Part shown: in pieces, positions 50,262 to 58,086 of the stretch
Numbering within the stretch: position 1 is the stretch's first letter
How the letters are laid out: each line of letters begins with the position of its first letter
Source: Streptacidiphilus sp. P02-A3a
Lineage (GTDB): Bacteria; Actinomycetota; Actinomycetes; Streptomycetales; Streptomycetaceae
Length of the DNA stretch: 64,000 nt
Reading direction: 5' to 3'
Assembly: GCF_014084105.1 (NCBI RefSeq)
Contig: NZ_CP048289.1
Location: 3,295,922-3,359,921, forward strand
Notes under the pieces: model-generated
What the model saw: only the letters and a program-made list of their open reading frames with translations
What the model was told of the DNA's origin: nothing
Database searches by the model: none
Translations under genes and position numbers: made by a program

Positions 50262-50289
50262 CCGTCCGAACCCGCCGCTGCCGCGAATC
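50262..50289 (+). promoter_or_regulatory. SigK-type ECF promoter of the sigma-factor gene (autoregulation)
   Basis: CCGTCC (50262-50267), 16 bases, CGAATC (50284-50289). It is the mirror partner of the motif at 50204 with the same spacer length. It suggests that the sigma factor drives its own operon. Confidence 0.7.
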
Positions 50290-50324
50290 ACCTGTAGCGG
50301 GAGGCGGGCCGGTGGACCCGGCGC

Positions 50325-50384
50325 GACACGCAGAGCCCGACACGCAGAGCCCGACACCCGATGAGCCCGACACCCGATGAGCCC
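50325..50384. repeat. tandem repeats in the sigma-factor leader
   Basis: Two copies of GACACGCAGAGCCC followed by two copies of GACACCCGATGAGCCC. They lie between the predicted promoter and the start codon, so they would be transcribed as part of the 5' leader. Confidence 0.85.
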
Positions 50385-50411
50385 GACGCACGAAGAGGAT
50401 GTGGACGCGCC

Positions 50412-51035
50412 GTGGACGGACCGCACAGCTTCAGCAGGGGCGGCGGAGCAGGAAGGAACACCCGGTTCCTCGGCGTCCCGGACGCCCCCGGGCAGCGCCC
50501 GGAGGACCTGCTGCTCGACGTCGCGAAGGGCGACCAGGACGCCTTCGCCTCCCTCTACGACCACATCTGCGCGCCGGTGCTCGGCATCGTCCGCAGCGTG
50601 CTGCGGGACCCGGCCCAGTCCGAGGAGGTCACCCAGGAGGTGCTGCTGGAGGTCTGGCGCACCGCCGCGCGGTTCCAGCCGGGCAAGGGCAGTGCGCTCA
50701 CCTGGGTACTGACCATCGCGCACCGGCGCGCGGTGGACCGGGTCCGCAGCGCCCAGGCCGCCACCGACCGCGAGCACCGGGCGGCCCTGCTGGCGCGGAC
50801 CCCCGCCTATGACGAGGTCAGCGAAGCGGTCGACCGCCGCTTGGAGCGCGAGCACGTCCGCCGCTGCCTGCGGGCGCTCACCGGGACCCAGCGCGAGTCG
50901 GTGGTGCTGGCCTACTACCGCGGCCTGACCTACCGGGAGGTCGCCGAGCTGCTGGCCGTGCCGCTGGGCACGGTCAAGACGAGGATGCGCGACGGACTCA
51001 TCCGGATGCGCGACTGCCTGGGGGTGACCGCATGA
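50412..51035 (+). CDS. sigK: ECF sigma factor, SigK-like
   Basis: 207 residues from GTG 50412 (AGAGGA upstream; start uncertain by ~17 codons, since an in-frame ATG lies at 50361). Region 2: LYDHICAPVLGIVRSVLRDPAQSEEVTQEVLLEVWRTAARFQPGKGSALTWVLTIAHRRAVDRVRS. Region 4: LRALTGTQRESVVLAYYRGLTYREVAELLAVPLGTVKTRMRDGLIRMRDCL. This is the SigK (ECF19) layout. The stop overlaps the anti-sigma gene (ATGA). Held inactive at the membrane by RskA and released on its cleavage (family knowledge), it should transcribe its own operon, the cyclopropane synthase, and by motif the Tat/ferritin/DUF4331 genes. Confidence 0.88.
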   Translation: MDGPHSFSRGGGAGRNTRFLGVPDAPGQRPEDLLLDVAKGDQDAFASLYDHICAPVLGIVRSVLRDPAQSEEVTQEVLLEVWRTAARFQPGKGSALTWVLTIAHRRAVDRVRSAQAATDREHRAALLARTPAYDEVSEAVDRRLEREHVRRCLRALTGTQRESVVLAYYRGLTYREVAELLAVPLGTVKTRMRDGLIRMRDCLGVTA

Positions 51036-51802
51036 TCAGCGCCGACCTGCACATGCTCGCCGGAGCGTACGCGCTCGGCGCGCTCGACGACGCGGAGCGC
51101 GGGGAGTTCGAGCAGCACCTCGCCGAGTGCGAGGCCTGCGCGGTGGAAGCGGCCGAGTTCCTGGCCACCGGTGCCCGGCTGGCCCTGGCTGTCGCCGAGT
51201 CGCCGCCGACGGCCCTGAAGCAGCAGGTACTGCGGCGCATCGCCCAGGTGCGGCAGGAGCCGCCCAAGGTCGACCTGCCCGCGCCCCCGGCGCCGCCCGC
51301 CTCGTCCACGGCTCGGGTGCGCCGAGGCACCATGGTGGCGCTCGCCGCCTGCGTCGCCGCCGCCGTCGCGCTCGGCGGCGTGGCCGTGCAGTACACCAGC
51401 GCCCAGGACGTCCGCCGCCAGGCCCAGCGGACGGAGGCGCAGGCGGCGCAGATCTCCGCCGTCCTGTCCGCCCCGGACGCCCGCACGGTGGTCGCCGGTG
51501 TCGGCGGAGCGGGCCAGGGCGCCCGCGCCACGGTGGTCACCTCACCGAGCGAGAACCGGGCCGTGTTCCTCACCCCCGGCCTGCCCACCCTCGCCGCGGG
51601 CAGGACCTACGAGCTGTGGTTCGACGACGCGGGGGTGATGCGCCCCGCCGGTCTGGTCGCGCCCGGTACCGGCGGCGCCACCGTCCTGCTCAACGGCCCG
51701 GTCGGCAGCGCCGAGGGCGTGGGCGTCACCGTCGAGCCCAGCGGCGGGTCGCCCCGTCCCACCGGCGCCCCGATCGCCCTGCTGGCCTTCCCCCGCGCCT
51801 GA
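51032..51802 (+). CDS. rskA: RskA-type membrane anti-sigma factor
   Basis: 256 residues. The cytoplasmic anti-sigma domain has the zinc-type motif HLAECEAC (His-x3-Cys-x2-Cys) near residues 29-36. One membrane helix follows (MVALAACVAAAVALGGVAV, ~100-120). The extracytoplasmic RskA domain reads RTVVAGVGGAGQGARATVVTSPSENRAVFLTPGLPTLAAGRTYELWFDD and ends PIALLAFPRA. It binds the sigma factor and releases it after regulated proteolysis. ATG overlaps the sigK stop. Confidence 0.93.
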   Translation: MISADLHMLAGAYALGALDDAERGEFEQHLAECEACAVEAAEFLATGARLALAVAESPPTALKQQVLRRIAQVRQEPPKVDLPAPPAPPASSTARVRRGTMVALAACVAAAVALGGVAVQYTSAQDVRRQAQRTEAQAAQISAVLSAPDARTVVAGVGGAGQGARATVVTSPSENRAVFLTPGLPTLAAGRTYELWFDDAGVMRPAGLVAPGTGGATVLLNGPVGSAEGVGVTVEPSGGSPRPTGAPIALLAFPRA

Positions 51803-51858
51803 CCGCGGCAACCGCCGCCGGTGCGCCGACGCGCGTCCGCGAGGCAGCCACCCCTGCT

Positions 51859-51887
51859 GACGACCGCCGCCCCGGGCGGCGGTCGTC
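51859..51887 (+). terminator. perfect hairpin after the sigma/anti-sigma operon
   Basis: GACGACCGCCGCC pairs with GGCGGCGGTCGTC across a 3-base loop, 56 bases after the rskA stop. Confidence 0.8.
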
Positions 51888-51891
51888 GAGA

Positions 51892-51931
51892 TTCCCGTGC
51901 CCTCGGGAAAGGTTCCCCTACCGATCGGGAA
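51892..51931. promoter_or_regulatory. two consecutive TTCCC/CGGGAA inverted repeats upstream of the MFS gene
   Basis: TTCCCG (51892-51897) with CGGGAA (51904-51909), then TTCCCC (51913-51918) with CGGGAA (51926-51931). The CGGGAA arms are 22 bases apart, about two helical turns. They lie about 140 bases before the MFS start. No adjacent regulator gene is present. Confidence 0.4.
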
Positions 51932-52067
51932 GTGCCGATATCTAGTCTCAGGGAGCGCCGGGGCCGTGCTGTCCGGTGTGGCACCACGCGACCGACGCGG
52001 GCTCCGGGATCGCGTCGGCGCCGCTGGTCGCGAGACACGTCGTCGAAGCTGCCAGGGAGGCTGCTGC

Positions 52068-53381
52068 ATGAAGGACGAACCACGGATCAGCGTGTCCGAC
52101 ACGCTGAAGGCGACCCCGATGGCGGTGCGCTACCTGCTCGGAGGCATCCTGGTCAATCAGATCGGCGCCTTCGTCCAGACGTTCCTGGTGCTGTACCTGA
52201 CGCACCTGCACCTCTCGATCCAGACCGCGGGCCTGAGCATGGTCGCGTACAGCGCGGGCACGATCCTGGGCACCATGCTGGGCGGTGAGGCCACCCAGCG
52301 GTTCGGGCCGCGGTTCACCATCGTGGCGGCGATGGCGGGTTCCGGTCCGCTGGTCGCGGTGATCCCGCTGCTCAGCCGGTCGAGCCTGCTGGCCCCGCTG
52401 CTGGCCGTGCTCGCCCTCGCGGGCCTGCTCGCCCAGGCGTACCGGCCGGCCGCGTCGGTGCTGCTCAGCGAGATGATGCCGGAGCGGCACCAGGTGATGG
52501 CGTTCTCGATGCTGCGGATCGCGCTGAACGCCGGTGCCGCGGTGGCGCCGCTGATCGCCGCCGGGCTGATCCTCTTCGACTGGAACGCGCTGTTCTGGAT
52601 GGACGGCGCCACCACGCTGGTCTACGCGGCCCTGGCGTTCGCCCTGTTGCCGCGGCAGGCGGTGCTCGCCGCCAAGGAGAAGGCCGCCGCGCAGGACACG
52701 GGACCGGAGGAGCCGACCGCCGCGGCGCCGCCCCTCTCCCGGCGGGCCGCGTACGGCGCGCTGCTGCGGGACCGCGGGTACCTGCTCTTCCTGTGCGGGG
52801 TCATGCTCGGCACGCTCACCTACATGCAGTCGGTGGTCGCGCTGCCGTTGCAGATCAGGGCCGACGGCTACCCGACCGCCCTGTACAGCGTGGTGCTCAC
52901 GGTCTCCTCGGTGGTGCTGATCACCTGCGAGCTGAAGGTCACCACGTACATCCTGCGGATACCGCCGTACAGCGCGGTGCTGTTCGGCCACCTGGCGAAC
53001 GCCCTCGGCTTCGCGTTCTACGCGCTGTCGGACAAGTCCTCGGCGTTCCTCATCATCGGCTCGGTGCTGGAGATCAGCGGCGTGATGATCGCGGGACCGA
53101 CCATGTACGCCCACCCCGCCACCTTCCCCAAGGCGCTGAAGGTCCGCTACATCAGCACGATGCAGGCGGTGACCGGACTGGCGGCGGCGCTCGGGCCGCT
53201 GATCACGGTCTATGTCTGGACCCGGCTCGACCACGTCTTCTGGGTGCTGTGCGCGCTGGCCGCCGCTGTCACGGGGGTGCTCGCCATGACCGGGATCAAG
53301 TGGGGCATCGAGCAGGACGCCCGTCAGCAGCGGGACGCCGTTGTCGAGGGCGAACCCGAGAGTGTCGGCGGCACGGTGTGA
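52068..53381 (+). CDS. MFS transporter
   Basis: 437 residues from ATG 52068 (AGGGAGG 7 bases upstream); the open frame extends further but without coding character. About twelve hydrophobic segments are present, e.g. YLLGGILVNQIGAFVQTFLVLYL, LSMVAYSAGTILGTMLGG with GGEATQRFGPR as the loop 2-3 motif, VAVIPLLSRSSLLAPLLAVLAL, and TYMQSVVALPLQIRADGY in the second half. A ~40-residue hydrophilic loop separates the halves. It is a proton-coupled exporter of unknown cargo. The flavoenzyme gene follows after 58 bases, and the two may form a modification/export pair. Confidence 0.9.
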   Translation: MKDEPRISVSDTLKATPMAVRYLLGGILVNQIGAFVQTFLVLYLTHLHLSIQTAGLSMVAYSAGTILGTMLGGEATQRFGPRFTIVAAMAGSGPLVAVIPLLSRSSLLAPLLAVLALAGLLAQAYRPAASVLLSEMMPERHQVMAFSMLRIALNAGAAVAPLIAAGLILFDWNALFWMDGATTLVYAALAFALLPRQAVLAAKEKAAAQDTGPEEPTAAAPPLSRRAAYGALLRDRGYLLFLCGVMLGTLTYMQSVVALPLQIRADGYPTALYSVVLTVSSVVLITCELKVTTYILRIPPYSAVLFGHLANALGFAFYALSDKSSAFLIIGSVLEISGVMIAGPTMYAHPATFPKALKVRYISTMQAVTGLAAALGPLITVYVWTRLDHVFWVLCALAAAVTGVLAMTGIKWGIEQDARQQRDAVVEGEPESVGGTV

Positions 53382-53439
53382 CGCGGCACCCGGGCGTGGA
53401 CGAGCCAATGGCGGTACCCATCGAGGGAGGGACGGACAC

Positions 53440-54666
53440 ATGACCACAACGACGGTTGCCACGACGTACACCGGTGAGCCGGACAGCGCGACGGAGATCC
53501 TGGCGCGGGCCAGGGCACTGGCCCCGGTGCTGCGGGCGCGGGCCGCGGAGAGCGAACAGCTGCGCAGGCCGCCGGCCGACGTGGTGGAGCTGCTGCGCGA
53601 CACCGGTGTGTTCCGGATGGGCTGGGGCCGCGAGTGGGGCGGCCCCGAGCTGACGTCCATGGACCAGATCCGGGTGGTGGAGGCGCTGGCGTACGGCGAC
53701 GCCTCGGCCGCCTGGTGCGGCGCGATCGGCGCGCTCACCGGGCCGGTCACGAGCTTCCTCGACCAGGACGTCGTCAAGGAGGTCTTCCCCCGGCAGGACA
53801 TGATCACCGTGGGTGTGCTCGCCCCGGCCGGTCACGCCGAGCGGGTCCCCGGCGGCTTCCGGCTGAGCGGCCGGTGGTCCTTCGGCAGCGGCATCGCCCA
53901 CAGCGACTGGGTGACCTCGGGTGCGTTCCTCTTCCAGGACGGCGAGCCGTACGCGAGCCCGGACGGCACCAACCCGCACGAGTCGCGGCAGTTCCTGGTG
54001 CCCCGGGACCAGGTCGAGCTGATCGACAACTGGCACACCACGGGCCTGTGCGGCACCGGCAGCTGCGACTACACGATCACCGACGTGTTCGTGCCGGAGA
54101 ACCGCACCTACACCTTCTTCCAGCCGCGCGGCCGGATCAGCCCGCTCTCGCAGCCGGACTCCTTCATGCGGATGCTGTGCGGGGTGCCGCTGGGGGTGGC
54201 GCGGGCCGCGCTGGACCACGCCCGCGAGATCGCGCTGACCCGGGTGGACCGGATGACCGGGGTGGCCTGGGCGGACAGCTTCCGGGTGCAGGTGGCGCTG
54301 GCCGAGTGCGAAGCCGACTTCAACGCCACGCGCGGCAACGTCTACGGCAGCACGACCCGGCTGTGGGAGGTGCTGGAAGCCGGTGGCGAGCCCACCCCGG
54401 ACGAGCGCGCCGCCGCGCCGCTGGCCTGGCTGCACGCGTACCGCACCGCCCGTTCCATCGTCGCCCGGCTCTACGACCTGCTGCAGACCTGGTCGATCAG
54501 CCGCTCCTCGCCCATGGACCGCTGGCTGCGCGACACCATGACCATGTGCCAGAACGTCCCGGCGCAGGACGTCACCCTGGAGTCGATCGGCGGCTACCTG
54601 CTCGGCGGGACCCCCAGGATCCGGATCAACCTCGGCCTCGGTTCGGAGCCCCGGACGACGGACTGA
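53440..54666 (+). CDS. acyl-CoA dehydrogenase-like flavin-dependent monooxygenase
   Basis: 408 residues from ATG 53440 (GGGAGGGACGG upstream). The layout is that of group D flavin monooxygenases and acyl-CoA dehydrogenase relatives (HsaA/HpaB type): LAPVLRARAAESEQLRRPPADVVELLRDTGVFRM, DASAAWCGAIGALTG, GGFRLSGRWSFGSGIAHSDWV, GTGSCDYTITDVFVPE and the C-terminal helical domain to ESIGGYLLGGTPRIRINLG. The catalytic base of true acyl-CoA dehydrogenases is not evident, favouring a reduced-flavin hydroxylase. No flavin reductase lies next to it. The substrate is unknown; the MFS gene upstream suggests a small-molecule pathway. Confidence 0.85.
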   Translation: MTTTTVATTYTGEPDSATEILARARALAPVLRARAAESEQLRRPPADVVELLRDTGVFRMGWGREWGGPELTSMDQIRVVEALAYGDASAAWCGAIGALTGPVTSFLDQDVVKEVFPRQDMITVGVLAPAGHAERVPGGFRLSGRWSFGSGIAHSDWVTSGAFLFQDGEPYASPDGTNPHESRQFLVPRDQVELIDNWHTTGLCGTGSCDYTITDVFVPENRTYTFFQPRGRISPLSQPDSFMRMLCGVPLGVARAALDHAREIALTRVDRMTGVAWADSFRVQVALAECEADFNATRGNVYGSTTRLWEVLEAGGEPTPDERAAAPLAWLHAYRTARSIVARLYDLLQTWSISRSSPMDRWLRDTMTMCQNVPAQDVTLESIGGYLLGGTPRIRINLGLGSEPRTTD

Positions 54667-54819
54667 CGGCCCCTTGGCGACGGGATTGAGAATCGCAGCC
54701 GGACATCCAGGGTCTGTGGACGCCCTCTCACACCCGTGCAACAGGACGCGGCGCCGGTTCGCACACATGCCGCTGGCACATGCCTGTCGCACCTCCCGGA
54801 AAGGGCGTAACGTGCCGCC

Positions 54820-54978
54820 ATGGATCAGCCACCGCGCAGCTGGGCCGAGGTCCTCGCCGGCGAGCAGCAGCGCCTCGACCGGGCCGTCGCCCGTGCTCAG
54901 GCCGGGTACCGGACGCTGCCCGCGGGCAGCGGGACCGACCCCGCCGCGCGGCCCGACGACAGTCCGAAGCCCTCGTGA
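54820..54978 (+). CDS. possible 52-residue protein
   Basis: ATG 54820 opens a frame encoding MDQPPRSWAEVLAGEQQRLD, a likely amphipathic helix, continuing through RAVARAQAGYRTLP to a Pro/Ser-rich end. It is the only coding-like stretch in the 388-base gap between the flavoenzyme gene and the convergent gene at 55055. A possible AAAGGG ribosome site is about 15 bases upstream, which is far. The G/C third-position bias agrees with coding. Evidence is modest. Confidence 0.35.
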   Translation: MDQPPRSWAEVLAGEQQRLDRAVARAQAGYRTLPAGSGTDPAARPDDSPKPS

Positions 54979-55054
54979 GTACGCCGCCCCCCGGGGACCG
55001 GTGAGCGGGCCGGTCCCACCCCCGCCGTGCTTCCGGTGACCCCGGCGACGGCGC

Positions 55055-55681
55055 TCAGTGGCCGGTCGGGACCAGGCGGCCGAGGAGCTCGCCGAAGGCG
55101 ATGAGCCGGTCCATCTGGCCCGGGCCGCCGTCGTCCAGCGACTTGCTGAAGCGGAACGACTCCGGCCGGAACCGGGCGGTGCCCGCGCCGCCCTCGTCCG
55201 GCGGGACCGCGCTGAGCTCCTGCACCGCGCCGGTGGTCACCACCACGAACACGCCACGGCGGGTGCGCCGGCCGCCGCCGTCCTGGCCGACCAGGGTGCG
55301 CATGCCGACGTGCCGCACCTCGGTCAGCGGCAGCACCTGGATCGAGGAGTCCAGCACCGTGCCGCCCGGCTCGTCGCCGTCCGCGATCTCCTCGCTGTGC
55401 CACAGGATCAGCCGCCGCCCGTCGCAGACCGCTGCCTCCTGCCAGACCGACGCGCCCGCGTCGGTCAGGTCCACCACCCGCTCCAGGGTGAACCCGCGCA
55501 CCCGCCGCCGCCCCAGCACCCCGCCGATCGCGGCCAGCGCCACGTCCGGATGCAGGAAGTAGGCCTGCGCCGCGGCCTCCAGCCGCGCGAACGGAGACCA
55601 GTCCGACCCCGGCAGCCCCACCTGTTGCGCGGACTGCTCCTGTCGCCGCAGTCCCCGCCGTCTCGACACCCTGCTGAACAT
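55055..55681 (-). CDS. conserved actinobacterial protein of unknown function (DUF5998-like)
   Basis: 208 residues, no signal or membrane helix. Features: SDWSPFARLEAAAQAYFLHPDVALAAIGGVLGRRRVRGFTLERVVDLTDAGASVWQEAAVCDGRRLILWHSEE and SFRFSKSLDDGGPGQMDRLIAFGELLGRLVP. From memory it resembles the DUF5998 group found next to the histidine-phosphatase/DUF3090/mshC cluster in streptomycetes. It is divergent from the phosphatase gene with 80 bases between. Function unknown. Confidence 0.75.
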   Translation of the reverse strand: MFSRVSRRRGLRRQEQSAQQVGLPGSDWSPFARLEAAAQAYFLHPDVALAAIGGVLGRRRVRGFTLERVVDLTDAGASVWQEAAVCDGRRLILWHSEEIADGDEPGGTVLDSSIQVLPLTEVRHVGMRTLVGQDGGGRRTRRGVFVVVTTGAVQELSAVPPDEGGAGTARFRPESFRFSKSLDDGGPGQMDRLIAFGELLGRLVPTGH

Positions 55682-55761
55682 CGCTGCCCCCTTGCTGCCC
55701 AGCCCTCCGGCAAACCCTACCCAAGCGGGCCCCGCATTAGGGGCCCTCTAGGCTGGTGTCC

Positions 55762-56478
55762 ATGCCGACCTTGCTGCTCGTCCGCCACGGCCGCTCCACC
55801 GCCAACACCGCCGGCGTGCTCGCCGGCTGGACCCCGGGCGTCGAACTCGACCCGCACGGCCGCGAACAGGCCGAGACCCTGGCCGGACGGCTGGACGGGA
55901 TCCCGGTCGCGCGGGTCGTCAGCAGCCCGCTGGACCGCTGCCGACAGACCCTGGCGCCGCTGCTGGCGGCCCGGCCCGAGCTCACCATGCGGCTGGACGA
56001 ACGCCTGGGCGAGTGCCGCTACGGCGACTGGACCGGCCGCCCGCTGGCCGAGCTCGCCGGTGAGCCGCTGTGGCGCACCGTCCAGGCCCAGCCGTCGGCC
56101 GCGACCTTCCCCGGCCCCGAGGGCGAGTCGCTGCGCGAGATGAGCCACCGCGCGGTCGAGAGCGTCCGCGAATGGGACGCCGAGGTCGAGGCCGAGCACG
56201 GCCCGGACGCGGTGTGGGTGGCCTGTAGCCACGGCGACGTGATCAAGGCGATCGTGGCCGACGCGCTCGGACTGCACCTCGACAACTTCCAGCGGATCTC
56301 GGTCGAACCCTGTTCGGTCACCGCGATCCGCTACACCCCGCACCGCCCGTTCGTGCTGCGTATGGGCGACACCGGCGAGCTCGGCGGCCTGAAGCCGCGC
56401 CCCGCCGCCGAGGGCGCGGCGCCCGGCGACGCGCGCGACGGGGACGCTGTGGTCGGGGGAGACACCGGCGCACGGTGA
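55762..56478 (+). CDS. histidine phosphatase family protein (MSMEG_4193-like)
   Basis: 238 residues from ATG 55762. LLLVRHGRSTANTAGVLAGWTPGVELDPHGREQAE holds the RHG catalytic motif (His at residue 9). VSSPLDRCRQT, ERLGECRYGDWTGR-type region with the general acid, and WVACSHGDVIKAIVADALG with the second His follow. Members hydrolyse phosphomonoesters; the annotation phosphomutase is used for this actinobacterial subgroup, substrate unknown. The last ~30 residues are acidic and disordered. It heads a cluster of four genes ending in mshC, 51 bases before the next start. Confidence 0.9.
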   Translation: MPTLLLVRHGRSTANTAGVLAGWTPGVELDPHGREQAETLAGRLDGIPVARVVSSPLDRCRQTLAPLLAARPELTMRLDERLGECRYGDWTGRPLAELAGEPLWRTVQAQPSAATFPGPEGESLREMSHRAVESVREWDAEVEAEHGPDAVWVACSHGDVIKAIVADALGLHLDNFQRISVEPCSVTAIRYTPHRPFVLRMGDTGELGGLKPRPAAEGAAPGDARDGDAVVGGDTGAR

Positions 56479-56529
56479 CGGCTGGGTAGGGTGGGTTCGA
56501 ACAGCGACGTCAAGATCTGGAGCAGCCAC

Positions 56530-57099
56530 GTGCCCCGCCAGGTGTTCTTCTACGACCCCCCAGAGCGCTTCGTGGCCGGAACGGTCGGCGAGCCGGGTCA
56601 CCGCGCCTTCTACCTCCAGGCCAGCACCCGAGGCCGGGTGACCAGCGTGCTCCTGGAGAAAACCCAGGTCGCCGCGCTCGCCGAGCGGATCGAGGAGCTG
56701 CTGGACGAGGTGGTCCGGCGCGCCGCCGGCAGCACCGAGGTCCCGGCCGTGGCCCCGGCCGACCTGATCGACAGCGCCCCGCTCGACCAGCCGGTGCTGG
56801 AGGAGTTCCGCGTCGGCACCATGGCCCTGGCCTGGGACGAATCGATCCAGCGGCTGATCATCGAGGCGCAGGCACTGGTCGAGACCGACCCGGACGACCC
56901 CGAGGACGCCGAGCCCTTCGAGGACGACGAGAACGGCCCGCCGATGCTGCGGGTCCGGCTCAGCGGCGCGATGGCCCGGGTGTTCGCCAAGCGGGCGCTG
57001 GAGCTGGTCTCCGCCGGACGCCCGCCGTGCCCCTTCTGCAGCCTCCCGTTGGACCCGCAGGGGCACGTGTGCCCCCGTCAGAACGGGTACCGGCGCTGA
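56530..57099 (+). CDS. DUF3090 family protein
   Basis: 189 residues from GTG 56530 (PRQVFFYDPPERFVAGTVGEPGHRAFYLQA). The acidic middle (ETDPDDPEDAEPFEDDENG) and the conserved GTMALAWDESIQRLIIEAQA and RLSGAMARVFAKRALELV segments match DUF3090. The C-terminus CPFCSLPLDPQGHVCPRQNGYRR looks like a zinc ribbon (CxxC ... HxC). The function is not known. Its end overlaps the start region of the next gene. Confidence 0.9.
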   Translation: MPRQVFFYDPPERFVAGTVGEPGHRAFYLQASTRGRVTSVLLEKTQVAALAERIEELLDEVVRRAAGSTEVPAVAPADLIDSAPLDQPVLEEFRVGTMALAWDESIQRLIIEAQALVETDPDDPEDAEPFEDDENGPPMLRVRLSGAMARVFAKRALELVSAGRPPCPFCSLPLDPQGHVCPRQNGYRR

Positions 57100-57971
57100 G
57101 CGCGCCGGTCGAGCAGCCGCTGCCCGAGGTGGACCCGGTCGCCTCGGCCGCGCTGGCCGCCGACCCTGACCGGGCCCTCGCGCTGCTGCGCGAGGGCGAG
57201 CTGCGGATACACGGGCAGCTCACCGAGGCCTCCAACGCCGCCTTCTACTGCACCGTCGGCGACGGCGAGCAGGAAGCCGTCTGCGTCTACAAGCCGGTGC
57301 GCGGCGAGCGCCCGCTGTGGGACTTCCCGGACGGCACCCTGGCCGGGCGCGAGGTGGCCGCGTACCAGGTCTCCGCCGCGACCGGCTGGCACCTGGTGCC
57401 GCCGACGGTGCTGCGCGAGGGACCCTACGGCGAGGGCATGTGCCAGGTCTGGGTCGAGTCCGACCCGGAGGCCGGGCTGCTGGCGCTCCAGGACACCGAG
57501 GAACCGGAGCCCGGCTGGTGCGCGATCGGCCGGGCCGACGTCGGCGGCGGCCGCACCGCGCTGCTGGTGCACGCCGACGACCCGCGACTGCGGCGGCTGG
57601 CGGTGCTGGACTCGGTGTTGAACAACGGCGACCGCAAGGGCGGGCACCTGCTGCCCGCCGTGGACGGCCGGATCTACGGCATCGACCACGGGGTGACCTT
57701 CGCCGTCCCCGGGAAGCTGCGCACGCTGCTGTGGGGCTGGGCCGGGCAGCCGCTGCCGGACGAGGCCGTCGAGGCGCTGACCGGCCTGCGGCGGCAGCTG
57801 GCCGAGGGCGACGGCGGGGCCGACGGCGGCGGGCTGGCGGAGCGGCTGCGCGAGCTGATCACCGACGCCGAGGTGGGGGCGGTCCGGGAACGGGTGGCGT
57901 CGCTGCTGGACACCGGCCTGCACCCGCTGCCCTCCGGCGACTGGCCCGCGGTGCCCTGGCCGCCCATCTAG
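57069..57971 (+). CDS. SCO1664 family protein
   Basis: About 300 residues; the start is uncertain. I use GTG 57069; the conserved part begins at LALLREGELRIHGQLTEASNAAFYCTVGDG. VCVYKPVRGERPLWDFPDGTLAGREVAAYQVS, VLDSVLNNGDRKGGHLLPAVDGRIYGIDHGVTF and LRTLLWGWAGQPLP resemble a phosphatidylinositol-kinase-like or HipA-like kinase fold, with NNGDRKGGH as a catalytic-loop-like motif and GIDHG as a metal-binding-like motif. A kinase activity is inference. It overlaps DUF3090 and precedes mshC, as in Streptomyces. Confidence 0.85.
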   Translation: MPPSERVPALSAPVEQPLPEVDPVASAALAADPDRALALLREGELRIHGQLTEASNAAFYCTVGDGEQEAVCVYKPVRGERPLWDFPDGTLAGREVAAYQVSAATGWHLVPPTVLREGPYGEGMCQVWVESDPEAGLLALQDTEEPEPGWCAIGRADVGGGRTALLVHADDPRLRRLAVLDSVLNNGDRKGGHLLPAVDGRIYGIDHGVTFAVPGKLRTLLWGWAGQPLPDEAVEALTGLRRQLAEGDGGADGGGLAERLRELITDAEVGAVRERVASLLDTGLHPLPSGDWPAVPWPPI

Positions 57972-58086
57972 CGGCGCCTGCGCTCCGGTACGGGCCGCGC
58001 CGGATCGAGCCGTCGCGGCCCGCTGATCAGGGCAACTACCGAGGCACTGGTGCGAAGATCAGTTGTGTCCGGTTAGAGTCATCCGT

